From positions 111,836 through 175,835 of the forward strand of contig JAJFKT010000014.1 of the NCBI GenBank assembly GCA_021773075.1: a DNA stretch of 64,000 nucleotides. Reading direction: 5' to 3'. Origin of the DNA: Woeseiaceae bacterium. Its GTDB lineage: Bacteria > Pseudomonadota > Gammaproteobacteria > Steroidobacterales > Woeseiaceae. The position numbers and the translations under genes were made by a program. Of the stretch, positions 29,105 to 37,932 are shown piece after piece; position 1 is the stretch's first letter, and the number at the start of each line of letters is the position of its first letter. Below the pieces are notes generated by a model. That model saw nothing but the letters and a program-made list of their open reading frames with translations, searched no databases and was not told where the DNA came from.

Positions 29105-30556
29105 ATGCTTGATGTATTAGATTCAGTCACGGGTTTCGGCCTGTCAACAGCGGCATCAATCGGAATCGGAATCGGCCTATTTTTTCTGTTCGCGATTTTC
29201 CTCGCAAAAGCCTATCGACGCGTCGTCGAACCCAACGAAGTACATATTGTGCAGTCCAGACGCGGCACAGTGATTTACGGCAAACCTCTTGAAGAGGGAG
29301 AGGATCGAAAAGTTACTGGTAACAGTTACTACGAGTGGCCGCATTGGTGGCCAGTTGTTGGCGTACAGAAAATCGTATTGCCACTGTCTGTCTTCGACCA
29401 AAAACTAACCAACTACGAGGCTTACGACATCGGAAAAGTACCGTTTGTCGTTGATGTTGTTGCCTTTTTTAGAATTCGTGACCCATCCGTTGCGGCGCGC
29501 CGCATTCAAAACCTGCATGAGTTGCAGGCTCAGCTGGAGTCCATTTTGCAAGGTGCGGTACGTACCATTCTTGCGAAACACGAAATCGAAGACATCATGA
29601 TGGAACGCAGTACCTTCGGAAAAATGTTCACAGACGAGGTTGCCGATCAGTTGATCGCCTGGGGCGTGTCCAACGTAAAGAATATTGAGTTAATGGATAT
29701 TCGCGATGGCCGTGACTCGCAGACAGTATCCAACATCATGGCGAAAAAAGAATCGGTTATCGATCGCGAATCTCGCGTCGTCGTGGCCGAAAATACCAAA
29801 CTTGCCGAGACCGCCGAGATCGAGGCGAAGCAGGTTGTCGATGTCCGGGCGCAAGAGGCCGAGGAGCTGGTCGGCCTGCGAACCGCGCAAAAAGATCAGG
29901 CCGTTGGTATCGCGGACGAACAAGCGCTGCAGGAAATCAAGACACAGGCCAAAGAAACCGCAGAGCGAGATATGGCCGTGGAGCTGGTCAAAAACGTACG
30001 TGCCGCGGAGATCAATCGATCGGTTGAGGTCGTCAAGGCCGACGAGGATAAGCAGACTATCGTTATCCGCGCCGAAGGTCAGCGCCAGCAAGAAATTATT
30101 GACGCTGAAGCGGTCAAACAAAAAACCATCATCATTGCCGACGGTGACCTGCAGGACGCCCTCAAGGATGCTGAGGGTATTCTCGCTGTCGGTACGTCGA
30201 CCGCGGAGGCGAAAAGACTGGAAGAGATGGCTACTGTCTCTCCTCAGATCGCATTGGCCGACGAAATTGGTAGCAATGACGGCTACCAGGACTATCTCAT
30301 CAAGATTCGTGGTGTTGAGAAAGACGAAACAGTCGGTGTGGAACAGGCGAAGGCGCTGCAGGACGCGGGGATCAAAGTCATCGTCAATTCGGGCGACGTC
30401 AATAGCGGTATGGACAGCCTGCTCGATCTGCTAACGACAAAGGGCGGCACAAACGTCGCCGGTATGGTCGAAGCGATTCGCCAGACCGACGAGGGTTCCG
30501 CACTGTTAGAGCGCATCGGTCTCGGCAAGGATCCGAACCCACCGACCAGCAAGTAG
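29105..30556 (+). CDS. Flotillin-like SPFH-domain membrane protein
   Basis: A 483-residue membrane scaffold protein. A single N-terminal membrane segment at about residues 14-38 is followed by an SPFH domain (VEPNEVHIVQSRRGTVIYG, VVDVVAFFRIRDPSVAARRI, LQGAVRTILAKHEIEDIM). A long Ala/Glu-rich coiled-coil region of flotillin type spans about 230-370. A run of GGGAGA lies 7 bases before the ATG. Unlike many bacterial flotillins it has no visible NfeD partner next to it. By analogy with the family it would organise membrane microdomains; its clients are unknown. Confidence 0.9.
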   Translation: MLDVLDSVTGFGLSTAASIGIGIGLFFLFAIFLAKAYRRVVEPNEVHIVQSRRGTVIYGKPLEEGEDRKVTGNSYYEWPHWWPVVGVQKIVLPLSVFDQKLTNYEAYDIGKVPFVVDVVAFFRIRDPSVAARRIQNLHELQAQLESILQGAVRTILAKHEIEDIMMERSTFGKMFTDEVADQLIAWGVSNVKNIELMDIRDGRDSQTVSNIMAKKESVIDRESRVVVAENTKLAETAEIEAKQVVDVRAQEAEELVGLRTAQKDQAVGIADEQALQEIKTQAKETAERDMAVELVKNVRAAEINRSVEVVKADEDKQTIVIRAEGQRQQEIIDAEAVKQKTIIIADGDLQDALKDAEGILAVGTSTAEAKRLEEMATVSPQIALADEIGSNDGYQDYLIKIRGVEKDETVGVEQAKALQDAGIKVIVNSGDVNSGMDSLLDLLTTKGGTNVAGMVEAIRQTDEGSALLERIGLGKDPNPPTSK

Positions 30557-30567
30557 GTTCATGAAAT

Positions 30568-30618
30568 GGGGTCTGACCCCTATTCGTAAATTTATGAAAA
30601 GGGGGTCAGACCCCTTTT
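30568..30618. repeat. Paired inverted GGGGTC-GACCCC element, possible bidirectional terminator
   Basis: GGGGTCTGACCCC at 30568-30580 and its reverse complement GGGGTCAGACCCC at 30602-30614 form a long inverted pair between the convergent flotillin and kynU genes. Each copy is itself near-palindromic, and the second is flanked by AAAA and TTTT. It may terminate both transcripts. The same 13-mer is common as a dispersed element in some gammaproteobacteria. The last codons of kynU lie inside it. Confidence 0.7.
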
Positions 30619-31898
30619 CGCCCGACTGCAAGCAGATCTCTCATTACCGCGCCAAACGTGAATACGTCTTCGAAAGAGTTGTAGAGCGGCACAGGCGCCA
30701 TACGAATAACGCAGGGCTCACGGAAGTCGGCAATGACTCCGGCGGAGACCATGTCGTCGAACAACTTGCGCTCACGCCCGGCTATAACAATTGAAATCTG
30801 GCAACCACGCTGGTCAGGGTCTCGCGGCGTAATGACACTGATTTCGGCATCGGGAAACTCATTTACTAACCGGTCGACCGTGTACTCGAGGTAGCCGGTC
30901 AGTTTCTCGCTCTTTTCTCGTAGTGCGGACATACCCGCTTCAGCGAAAACGTCAAGCGACGCTTTCATTGCGGCCATACCGAGAATTGGAACACAACTCA
31001 CCTGCCAGCCTTCTGCGCCTTCCATAGGCTGAAAGCCGTTTTTCATCTGAAATCGTGTCGACTTGTTGTGCCCCCACCAGCCGCCAAGACGCGGCAGCTC
31101 AAAATTCCGACCATGCCGTTCGTGCACGAAAATTGCCCCGATGTTGCCCGGACTCGAATTCAGGTATTTGTAGGAGCACCACGCGGCGAAATCCACGCCC
31201 CACTCATGCAATGACAATGGCACATTGCCTGCCGCGTGCGCGAGGTCAAATCCGGCAATTGCACCAACGGCGTGCGCCGCTTCGGTGAGGCGAAGTATGT
31301 TAAACAGCTGACCCGTGAAATAGTTCGCGCCACCAAAAAAGACCAGTGCAGCTTCATCCGCATTTGCCTCGATCACTGCGAGAATATCTTCTTCCCGAAT
31401 CGAGTTTTCACCATCCCTTGGCGCCACCTCGATAATTGCGTCATCCGGGTCGAAACCGTGAAACTGAGCTTGGGTCTCCAGCACATAGCGATCCGACGGG
31501 AACATCTTCGCTTCGCTGATGATTTTGTAACGCGTTTTTGTGGGGCGATAGAACGAAACAAAAAGCAGGTGAATATTAGTTGTCAGCGAATTCATGCAGA
31601 CAACCTCCGACTCCTTCGCGCCGACTATCTCTGCCATCGGTGGTGTCAGCAGCTCGTGGTAGCTGTACCAGGGGTTTGTAGAATGAAAATGTTTTTCGAC
31701 GCCGTATTTTGCCCACTCGTCGAGTTCGAGCCCGACGGCTGCCCGCACTGTTTTGGGCTGCAGCCCGAGCGAATGCCCGGCGAAATACACGACTTCGTTC
31801 GTACCCTGTGACGGGAAGAGAAACTGATCACGGTACGATCTGAGCGGATCGGCCGCGTCCTGTGCTCTCGCGAATTCGAGTGATGATTCGTAGTGCAT
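30606..31898 (-). CDS. kynU: Kynureninase
   Basis: PLP enzyme cleaving kynurenine or 3-hydroxykynurenine to anthranilate or 3-hydroxyanthranilate plus alanine. Recognised by [15 protein letters not shown] near the N-terminus, [10 protein letters not shown], the [13 protein letters not shown] stretch, and the PLP-lysine block [16 protein letters not shown]. The family signature [10 protein letters not shown] follows. Length 430 residues. The final residues KGV and the stop codon fall inside a repeat element, so the original end may have been altered. It is followed on the same strand as nadX and nadA, which suggests a role in NAD precursor supply, though kynA and kynB are not in the window. 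Confidence 0.93.
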   Translation of the reverse strand: MHYESSLEFARAQDAADPLRSYRDQFLFPSQGTNEVVYFAGHSLGLQPKTVRAAVGLELDEWAKYGVEKHFHSTNPWYSYHELLTPPMAEIVGAKESEVVCMNSLTTNIHLLFVSFYRPTKTRYKIISEAKMFPSDRYVLETQAQFHGFDPDDAIIEVAPRDGENSIREEDILAVIEANADEAALVFFGGANYFTGQLFNILRLTEAAHAVGAIAGFDLAHAAGNVPLSLHEWGVDFAAWCSYKYLNSSPGNIGAIFVHERHGRNFELPRLGGWWGHNKSTRFQMKNGFQPMEGAEGWQVSCVPILGMAAMKASLDVFAEAGMSALREKSEKLTGYLEYTVDRLVNEFPDAEISVITPRDPDQRGCQISIVIAGRERKLFDDMVSAGVIADFREPCVIRMAPVPLYNSFEDVFTFGAVMRDLLAVGRKGV

Positions 31899-31940
31899 AT
31901 CAGTCCACGTCAGGCATTTAATGGGTAGCGCCAGTTTATC

Positions 31941-32738
31941 TCAGATCACGATCGGTGAGCCGGGATTCAAGATCTCGCGCACCACGCTCATTGCCGTAAT
32001 CGCCGAGGATCGGGGATTGTCGGGCAGCGAATTTCCTTCTATCCGGAATTCGTAGCGGCCAAAGTCGCCCTCGGTCACGATCTCGTGCACGTTACGTGTA
32101 GTGCCCGGGTCTGCAATAAGTTCGACAAAAGTTTTATCGAAACCAATACCCGCGAGTGCGACTGACGCGGCCACATTCGCGTTTTTGGGATATTCGAGTG
32201 CTGCGTTCCGGGCGCTGCCGCTGAAGTGTACGGCCGCCTCCGACAAGGTATCGAGATCGAGCTTTGATTCTGCAGGAGAGCCACGCCAGCCCTGTGGGGG
32301 CTTGCGGCCCCGATAGGTCACTTTTGCCAGCGTGCCGATGCTGCCCGCGGACAACGCATCCAGCGCGCCAATCGCGCCAGAAACCATTCGCAACTGGGTG
32401 CCGCCTTGCCGTGCGGCAGCGACGAGCCGGTCAAACAACCCGGCATCGGCTAATGCGCCCGAAGAAACTGAGATGAGATTGACACCCTGGGATAGAAGCG
32501 CTTCACCGTGCTGACGCAATGCCGCGTGGCCTGCACAGTCCGCCGCCAGATCAACCTGGGTCGCGAGATCGTCGACGCTATGCACGATCTCGACGTCTTC
32601 GCCAAATACCTCTCGCGCCCGCGATTCCATACCCGGCACGATGATTGCCACACTGATAATCACATCTTCGTGGTCAGCCAGATATTCGGCGACGGCTTCG
32701 CCGATGGCCCCACACCCAACAATGGCAATTTTTTGCAT
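31941..32738 (-). CDS. nadX: L-aspartate dehydrogenase
   Basis: Oxidises L-aspartate to iminoaspartate with NAD(P), replacing aspartate oxidase NadB as the supplier for quinolinate synthase. An N-terminal Rossmann fold has AIVGCGAIGEAVAEYL. The catalytic half contains SVSSGALADAGLF, GAIGALDALSAG, and ALEYPKNANVAASVALAG, a typical NadX block. The length of 265 residues is normal. It sits 26 bases downstream of nadA on the same strand, so the two form an operon. No nadB is seen here. Confidence 0.92.
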   Translation of the reverse strand: MQKIAIVGCGAIGEAVAEYLADHEDVIISVAIIVPGMESRAREVFGEDVEIVHSVDDLATQVDLAADCAGHAALRQHGEALLSQGVNLISVSSGALADAGLFDRLVAAARQGGTQLRMVSGAIGALDALSAGSIGTLAKVTYRGRKPPQGWRGSPAESKLDLDTLSEAAVHFSGSARNAALEYPKNANVAASVALAGIGFDKTFVELIADPGTTRNVHEIVTEGDFGRYEFRIEGNSLPDNPRSSAITAMSVVREILNPGSPIVI

Positions 32739-32764
32739 CTGTACGACTATCGCGCAATTGCCGC

Positions 32765-33787
32765 TTAGGCAGCGACCTCGGTCATCTTCGAACGACCGAC
32801 ATCGAGCATCCGCTCAACAGCAGCGCGCGCCCGATTCGCAACAGCGGGATCGATTTCCACAGCCGGACTCAGCGTTTCGAGGGCGGCCTGAATATTCGCA
32901 AGTGTAATCTTCTTCATGTACGGGCAAAGGTTGCACGGGCGTATGAACTCGACGTCATCGATTCCTACAGATACGTTATCGCTCATCGAACACTCGGTAA
33001 CCATGAGCACCTTTGGCGGACGCTTGTTGACGACGTAGTCCTGCATCTGCGCCGTTGACCCAACGAAGTCCGCCGTTGCCAGGACGTCCGGCGGACATTC
33101 AGGGTGTGCAATGATCGTGAGGTCATCATGCCCCGCGCGAAACGACTCAAGCTCTTCGGCCGTAAATCGTCCGTGAACCTCGCAACGTCCCTGCCAACTG
33201 ATGATTTCGATGTCGGTTTGCTGCGCAACATAGTTGGCCAGGTATTCGTCGGGCAGGAAAATTACGCGCTCACTGCCGAGCGATTCGACAATCGCCAGCG
33301 CGTTGCCCGATGTGCAGCAAATATCGCATTCTGCTTTTACTTCGGCCGATGTATTAACGTAGGTAACAACAGGAACGCCGGGGTATTGTTCGCGAAGCTT
33401 GCGAACGTCGGCAGCAGTAATCGACTCGGCAAGCGAGCACCCTGCCCCGAGGTCCGGTATAAGGACAGTCTTGTCGGGATTCAGTAGCTTGGCTGTCTCC
33501 GCCATGAAGTGCACACCAGCGACTACAATGACGTCGGCATCGGTATCAATGGCACGCTGTGCCAATGCCAGCGAGTCGCCTGTGATATCGGCGACACAAT
33601 GATAAATCTCGGGCGTTTGGTAATTGTGCGCCAGAATAACGGCGTTCTTTTCTTTCTTGAGCTCGTTGATTGCCGCGATATGAGGCGCATGAAAAGGCCA
33701 TTCGATATCCGGAATGACGGTCTTGACGCGCTCATAGAGCGGCGCCACTTTCTCAATGATGGTTGCGTCGATGTGTTTGACTGGCAT
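32765..33787 (-). CDS. nadA: Quinolinate synthase
   Basis: Iron-sulfur enzyme that condenses iminoaspartate with dihydroxyacetone phosphate to quinolinate, for de novo NAD synthesis. Three cysteines for a 4Fe-4S cluster are visible in [20 protein letters not shown] and [11 protein letters not shown], and [20 protein letters not shown] is the N-terminal family block. The ATG was chosen over an upstream TTG because AGGTG precedes it. Length 340 residues. The promoter region carries tandem NrtR-type operators, so it is probably repressed by the divergent regulator. Confidence 0.96.
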   Translation of the reverse strand: MPVKHIDATIIEKVAPLYERVKTVIPDIEWPFHAPHIAAINELKKEKNAVILAHNYQTPEIYHCVADITGDSLALAQRAIDTDADVIVVAGVHFMAETAKLLNPDKTVLIPDLGAGCSLAESITAADVRKLREQYPGVPVVTYVNTSAEVKAECDICCTSGNALAIVESLGSERVIFLPDEYLANYVAQQTDIEIISWQGRCEVHGRFTAEELESFRAGHDDLTIIAHPECPPDVLATADFVGSTAQMQDYVVNKRPPKVLMVTECSMSDNVSVGIDDVEFIRPCNLCPYMKKITLANIQAALETLSPAVEIDPAVANRARAAVERMLDVGRSKMTEVAA

Positions 33788-33806
33788 AGTGCACCTGTAC
33801 AACTAA

Positions 33807-33851
33807 TGCTCGTTTAGAGTATATATAGACTAATTGTGCTCATAAAGAGCA
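33807..33851. promoter_or_regulatory. Tandem putative NrtR operators
   Basis: Two 15-bp sites of the form TGCTC-n5-GAGYA occur at 33807-33821 (GTTTA spacer, last arm GAGTA) and 33837-33851 (ATAAA spacer, perfect TGCTC/GAGCA). The sites are 30 bp apart, about three helical turns, so they face the same side of the DNA. Both are followed by ATATAT. They fill the gap between nadA and the divergent nrtR, suggesting control of both genes. Confidence 0.72.
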
Positions 33852-33870
33852 TATATTTCAACTGTTTCTT

Positions 33871-34833
33871 ATGAAAAAGACCGACATTTTTGTAGATTTG
33901 CTGGGCGTTATCGTAGCCGTCACCGACGAGATACCTCGTGTCCTGGTGGTAGACGGCGATGGCGAGATGGCGCTACCAAACGGCCCGTTCTCACCTCGCG
34001 ACCACGCAAGCCTCGAAGACGGATTTCGCCAGCTTATCGAAGCGCAGGCGGGACTCGATCTCTATTACATCGAGCAGCTGTATACATTTGGTAACCGTTT
34101 TCGAACAGTCGATGAGATTGATGGCGGGCCGCGAACCCTGTCCGTCGCCTATGTGGCACTGACTCGCGAAGACGAAATGCCGCTCGAAGGTACTCGATGG
34201 GCGGACTGGTACGAGTTTCTCCCCTGGGAAGACTGGCGTAAGGGACGGCCAGATATATTGGACTCGCTGATCGCGCCAAGACTTGCGAATTGGTGTTCGC
34301 AGGCGCGCTCGCAGACAACGCGCCGAAATCGCGAAGAACGCGTCAACGTGACGTTTGGAATTTCAGGGACAGCGGAGATGGACGCCGTTCTAACGCTTGA
34401 AAGACTTGAGCTTCTGTACGACGCCGGCGTCATGACCGAGTCGCAAAGGGATCGACGAGCGATCGACGGGGAGTTTGCTGCACCGAGGTCTGATGATAAT
34501 GGTGTTCCGATGCTCTCTGACCATCGCCGCATACTCGCGACCGCACTTGGACGCATTCGCGGCAAACTCGCCTACCGGCCGGTTGTATTCGAGTTGTTGC
34601 CAGGAGAGTTCACCTTGCTGCACTTACAAAAAGTCGCAGAAGCGCTCAGCGGCACGCAATTGCACAAGCAAAATTTCCGACGCCTGGTCATGAACGCGAA
34701 TCTTGTTGAGGCGATCGGTAGAACGACCGCTGTCGGTCGAGGACGTCCGGCTGAACTGTTCCGGTTCCGGCGTGAAGTTCTGGGTGAAAAACTCACTGTC
34801 GGCTTATCCCGACCAACGTTGCGCGGAGATTAG
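33871..34833 (+). CDS. nrtR: NrtR-type Nudix-related transcriptional regulator of NAD metabolism
   Basis: A 320-residue regulator combining an N-terminal Nudix-like domain (about 5-150) with a C-terminal winged helix. The Nudix box is degenerate: the expected REUxEExGU reads FRQLIEAQAGL, so hydrolysis is unlikely and ligand sensing (ADP-ribose in studied NrtR proteins) is expected. The C-terminal LAYRPVVFELLPGEFTLLHL and GTQLHKQNFRRLV regions match the NrtR DNA-binding domain. Divergent from nadA, with tandem palindromes between. It probably represses nadA-nadX and itself when NAD is plentiful. Confidence 0.9.
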   Translation: MKKTDIFVDLLGVIVAVTDEIPRVLVVDGDGEMALPNGPFSPRDHASLEDGFRQLIEAQAGLDLYYIEQLYTFGNRFRTVDEIDGGPRTLSVAYVALTREDEMPLEGTRWADWYEFLPWEDWRKGRPDILDSLIAPRLANWCSQARSQTTRRNREERVNVTFGISGTAEMDAVLTLERLELLYDAGVMTESQRDRRAIDGEFAAPRSDDNGVPMLSDHRRILATALGRIRGKLAYRPVVFELLPGEFTLLHLQKVAEALSGTQLHKQNFRRLVMNANLVEAIGRTTAVGRGRPAELFRFRREVLGEKLTVGLSRPTLRGD

Positions 34834-34852
34834 GCGCGCCTGGACAGACTTT

Positions 34853-36919
34853 TTGAACAAATTGCCATTCATCATTGCACTGTTGTTGCTCGCCGCCAGT
34901 TGCTCAAAACATCCACTGGAAACGGGTGGGTCAAAAGCGGAACCCTCTTTCGTCGGAAGTCAGCAATGCGCCTCTTGCCATGAAGAGGAACACAGTCTTT
35001 GGCAAGGCTCGCATCATGAATTGGCGATGCAAGTCGCAAACGACACAACCGTGCTTGGCGATTTTTCCGATGTCGAATTCGATTACTTCGATACCAAGAC
35101 ACTGCTGTTCAAGAAAGATGGCGCGTTCATGCTGCGCACCGGTAACAGCACCGGTGAACAGCAGGAGTTCGAAATCACACATACGTTTGGTGTCGAACCG
35201 CTACAGCAATACCTGGTTGAGTTTCCAGACGGACGAAAACAATCCCTGCCGTTTACCTGGGACGTGCGCTCGGAAGAGGACGGCGGCCAGCGCTGGTATC
35301 ACTTATACGCCGACGAGTACGTTGGACCCGGTGACCCGCTGCATTGGACCGGCCAGTACTTCACGTGGAATACGGCCTGCGCTGAATGTCACTCAACGAA
35401 TCTACAAGTTGGATACGACATAGACTCAAATACTTTTCAGACAAGCTTCGATGAGGTATCGGTCGGCTGCGAGGCCTGCCATGGACCAAGCTCGCTGCAT
35501 CTGGAACAAGCCGAAACGAAACTATTTGACGACGCTTTTGGATTGCCCGTTGATCTTGATGATCGTGGCATTTCGGCCTGGATTATGAACCTGGCTACTG
35601 GCATCGCTGAGCGAAGTGAGCCGAATCTTCGCAAACAACAACCCGAGTCTTGTGGCCGCTGTCACTCGCGCCGCGGCATACTCACAGAGGACTACGAGTA
35701 CGGCAAGCCGTTGTCTGACACGCATAGTGTTTCTTTGCTGGAAGAAAACCTGTACCACGCAGATGGTCGAATTCTCGACGAGGTCTACGTGTACGGCTCA
35801 TTTGTGCAAAGCAAAATGTATGCGGCCGGTGTGGCCTGCAGCGATTGCCACAATCCGCACTCAGGTAAGCTGCATGCCGGGCCCGATCCGAACGACACGT
35901 GTTCGCAATGTCATTTACCTGCAAAGTTCGCAACTGCCGAACACAGTGATGTCGATGCCGGAAATTGCGTCGACTGCCATATGCCTGCAACAATTTATAT
36001 GGGTGTCGATGACCGGCGCGATCACAGCTTCCGAATTCCGGGTACGACAGAATCTGACTTACATTATGGACGTGCGATTGCTGCGGGCAGATCGGCCAAC
36101 GCAAATGACCAACTTCTTGCCGCTATCGCGAATCGGGAATTCCCGGCGATCGCACGAGCGACACAGCTTTCGCTTATCTCGCCGCCCGCAGGTGTTGCTG
36201 AGATGGACGCGATCACCAGTAGTTTCGGCGATCCAGACCCGCTAGTGCGTATCGGTGCACTTCGCGCGCTTGCCAGCGTTCCTGCAGAAATTCGTGGTAG
36301 GTCCGGCAGCCACCTGCTCAGGGACTCGGTAAGAGCCGTACGCGTTGAAGCTGCACTCGCTTTCATGGAACAACGTGACTTGCTGCCTCGAGACGACGCC
36401 CGAGCCTATGCGGCTGCGATTGACGAATACCGCGATTCGTTATTGGTTTCGGAATCGACACCAGACACCGCTATCCGACTCGCCGAACTCGAATTTCGCC
36501 TTGGAAACGGTGACTCGGCCAATCGTTACTATGCACACGCACTTCATCTGGACCCGTCATTCGCACCGGCTCATCACGCTCTCGGGCTTTTCCTGATTCG
36601 AGCACAAGACTATGAGCGGGCTCTGGTGCACATTCAAAGGGCTGTCGAATTTGATCCTTCAAATAGCCGTTATGTCTATGTTTACGGTATCGCTGCAAAC
36701 TCGCTGGGTCGAAGTGATGAAGCCCTAACGATACTCAATGACGCCCGGATTCGTTTCCCTGACGATTTCGATATCGGTTACGCGCTTGCGACGATCTTGA
36801 GAGACAACAAAGACCTTGTGGGTGCGTCAAAGGTGGCGATGGAGCTTAAGATGCAGTTCCCAGACAATCCTGCTGTCGACGCGCTGTTGCGAGATATCGC
36901 GGCTTCGATCGCCAGATAA
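34853..36919 (+). CDS. Seven-haem c-type cytochrome lipoprotein with HEAT and TPR repeats
   Basis: The TTG start gives a lipoprotein-like leader, KLPFIIALLLLAASC, followed by the mature protein; an upstream start would overlap nrtR. Seven CxxCH haem motifs are present: CASCH, CAECH, CEACH, CGRCH, CSDCH, CSQCH and CVDCH. This matches the cytochrome c554/multihaem superfamily. After the haem domain comes a HEAT-like segment (DPLVRIGALRALASVPAEIR) and then three or more TPR units (RYYAHALHLDPSFAPAHHALG, ALVHIQRAVEFDPSNSRYVYVYG). Length 688 residues. It probably carries electrons in the periplasm and docks partners through the repeats. The substrate is unknown. Confidence 0.85.
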   Translation: MNKLPFIIALLLLAASCSKHPLETGGSKAEPSFVGSQQCASCHEEEHSLWQGSHHELAMQVANDTTVLGDFSDVEFDYFDTKTLLFKKDGAFMLRTGNSTGEQQEFEITHTFGVEPLQQYLVEFPDGRKQSLPFTWDVRSEEDGGQRWYHLYADEYVGPGDPLHWTGQYFTWNTACAECHSTNLQVGYDIDSNTFQTSFDEVSVGCEACHGPSSLHLEQAETKLFDDAFGLPVDLDDRGISAWIMNLATGIAERSEPNLRKQQPESCGRCHSRRGILTEDYEYGKPLSDTHSVSLLEENLYHADGRILDEVYVYGSFVQSKMYAAGVACSDCHNPHSGKLHAGPDPNDTCSQCHLPAKFATAEHSDVDAGNCVDCHMPATIYMGVDDRRDHSFRIPGTTESDLHYGRAIAAGRSANANDQLLAAIANREFPAIARATQLSLISPPAGVAEMDAITSSFGDPDPLVRIGALRALASVPAEIRGRSGSHLLRDSVRAVRVEAALAFMEQRDLLPRDDARAYAAAIDEYRDSLLVSESTPDTAIRLAELEFRLGNGDSANRYYAHALHLDPSFAPAHHALGLFLIRAQDYERALVHIQRAVEFDPSNSRYVYVYGIAANSLGRSDEALTILNDARIRFPDDFDIGYALATILRDNKDLVGASKVAMELKMQFPDNPAVDALLRDIAASIAR

Positions 36920-36930
36920 CATCTGTCCGA

Positions 36931-37203
36931 CTAGGCTTCGCCGATCTCGGCGTCCAGCGCCTCTTCGATAGCAGACTTGATTACGCCCTCCATGAACATC
37001 AGCGCCAGACCGAGTCGGAGGTTCATCTCAATATCGGTGTCGGTAACCGCGACCTGCCCGGTGACGCCACTGCCCTTAATTCGCATCTCGTTGCCGTGCC
37101 ACACAGACTGCAGCGAAAACTGCTCTTCAAGCGTCACAACGGCGCGCTGCACACGGCCCTTTGCTTCCGTGGCTCCCAGATCATGGGCTCGGCAAATTCG
37201 CAC
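36931..37203 (-). CDS. Polyhydroxyalkanoic acid system (PHA granule region) family protein
   Basis: A 90-residue protein resembling the PHA granule-region family found near phasin and PHA synthase genes. Features are AHDLGATEAKGRVQRAV at the N-terminus, FSLQSVWHGNEMRIKGSGVTGQVAV in the centre, and a helical C-terminus with LGLALMFMEGVIKSAIEEAL. The start is GTG, selected because TGAGGA lies about 8 bases upstream. It is divergent from the first phasin, and the gap between them holds a 20-bp element shared with the second phasin. Its molecular role is not established. Confidence 0.78.
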   Translation of the reverse strand: MRICRAHDLGATEAKGRVQRAVVTLEEQFSLQSVWHGNEMRIKGSGVTGQVAVTDTDIEMNLRLGLALMFMEGVIKSAIEEALDAEIGEA

Positions 37204-37227
37204 GAATGATAATCCTCATGGTTGATA

Positions 37228-37247
37228 TTAGTGTGATCACCCTAGAT
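37228..37247. promoter_or_regulatory. Shared phasin upstream element, copy 1
   Basis: TTAGTGTGATCACCCTAGAT, an imperfect palindrome (TAGTGTGA against TCACCCTA, 7 of 8), lies between the divergent PHA-region gene and the first phasin. A copy differing at 2 of 20 positions lies upstream of the second phasin. It is a candidate operator for the nearby TetR protein. Confidence 0.6.
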
Positions 37248-37301
37248 CGACGTCGTAGCATTCTCAGCATCAACAGGAACCGACATCAACGGGACAACAT
37301 C

Positions 37302-37832
37302 ATGGTAAAGCAAAAACGACAATCAAAACAGAGTGATAGCGGCAAAGGCAGCGCAGATATCTCGGGTCAACTCGAGCACGTTTTCCTCGCCGGACTGGGC
37401 GCGCTAGCCAATACACGTAAGGCCGGTCAAAAGACCTTCGAGACACTAATCAAACAGGGTGAGTCGTTTCGAAAGGACGCGACGGATAAGACCGAAGCGC
37501 TGATTGACGACGTTCAGGATGCCATTCGCGGCATGGCCGGGGATGCACAATCGAAAGCAACGGGGCTGATCGATCAGATGCGCGACACGCCACAAATGGA
37601 CAAGCTGCAGAGCGTTTTTGATGCTCGTATCGACCAGGCACTCGACCGCATTGGCGTTGCCAGCAAGCAGGATCTGGACAAGCTGAACGCGAAGCTGGAC
37701 CGCGTACTAAAGTCCGTATCGGCGAAAAAGAATGCCAAGAAGCCGGCCAAGAAAGCGGCGGCCAAACGGTCTGTCAAGAAGACGGTAGCGAAGAAGGCGT
37801 CGAAAAAGCGCGCTACCAAAAAGAAAGCATAG
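37302..37832 (+). CDS. Phasin with lysine/alanine-rich tail (PhaF-like)
   Basis: 176-residue granule-associated protein. The middle is amphipathic and helical (HVFLAGLGALANTRKAGQKTF, then KTEALIDDVQDAIRG), as in PhaF/PhaI phasins that coat PHA granules. The last 40 residues are a Lys/Ala-rich histone-H1-like tail (KKNAKKPAKKAAAKRSVKK and onward), which in PhaF binds DNA and links granules to the nucleoid. A conserved leucine-zipper-like LDKLNAKLDRVLKSV precedes the tail. The ATG after GGGACAACATC was preferred to upstream in-frame codons. The second phasin lies 100 bp downstream. Confidence 0.85.
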   Translation: MVKQKRQSKQSDSGKGSADISGQLEHVFLAGLGALANTRKAGQKTFETLIKQGESFRKDATDKTEALIDDVQDAIRGMAGDAQSKATGLIDQMRDTPQMDKLQSVFDARIDQALDRIGVASKQDLDKLNAKLDRVLKSVSAKKNAKKPAKKAAAKRSVKKTVAKKASKKRATKKKA

Positions 37833-37855
37833 AAAGCTGACGGGTGACTCAAGGT

Positions 37856-37875
37856 TTAGTGTGAATACCCTAGAT
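37856..37875. promoter_or_regulatory. Shared phasin upstream element, copy 2
   Basis: TTAGTGTGAATACCCTAGAT matches copy 1 at 18 of 20 positions. It starts 24 bases after the first phasin stop and ends 58 bases before the second phasin start, so the second phasin probably has its own regulated promoter. Confidence 0.6.
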
Positions 37876-37932
37876 TTGATCGTTAACATTCATTCGTAGT
37901 TTGCTAGATAACTAATTATTAGGAGAGACATC

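Noticed and set aside
29105..30556. Prohibitin/HflK-type quality-control protein
   Set aside because: The long Ala/Glu coiled-coil region and C-terminus fit flotillin better, and no HflC or FtsH gene is near.
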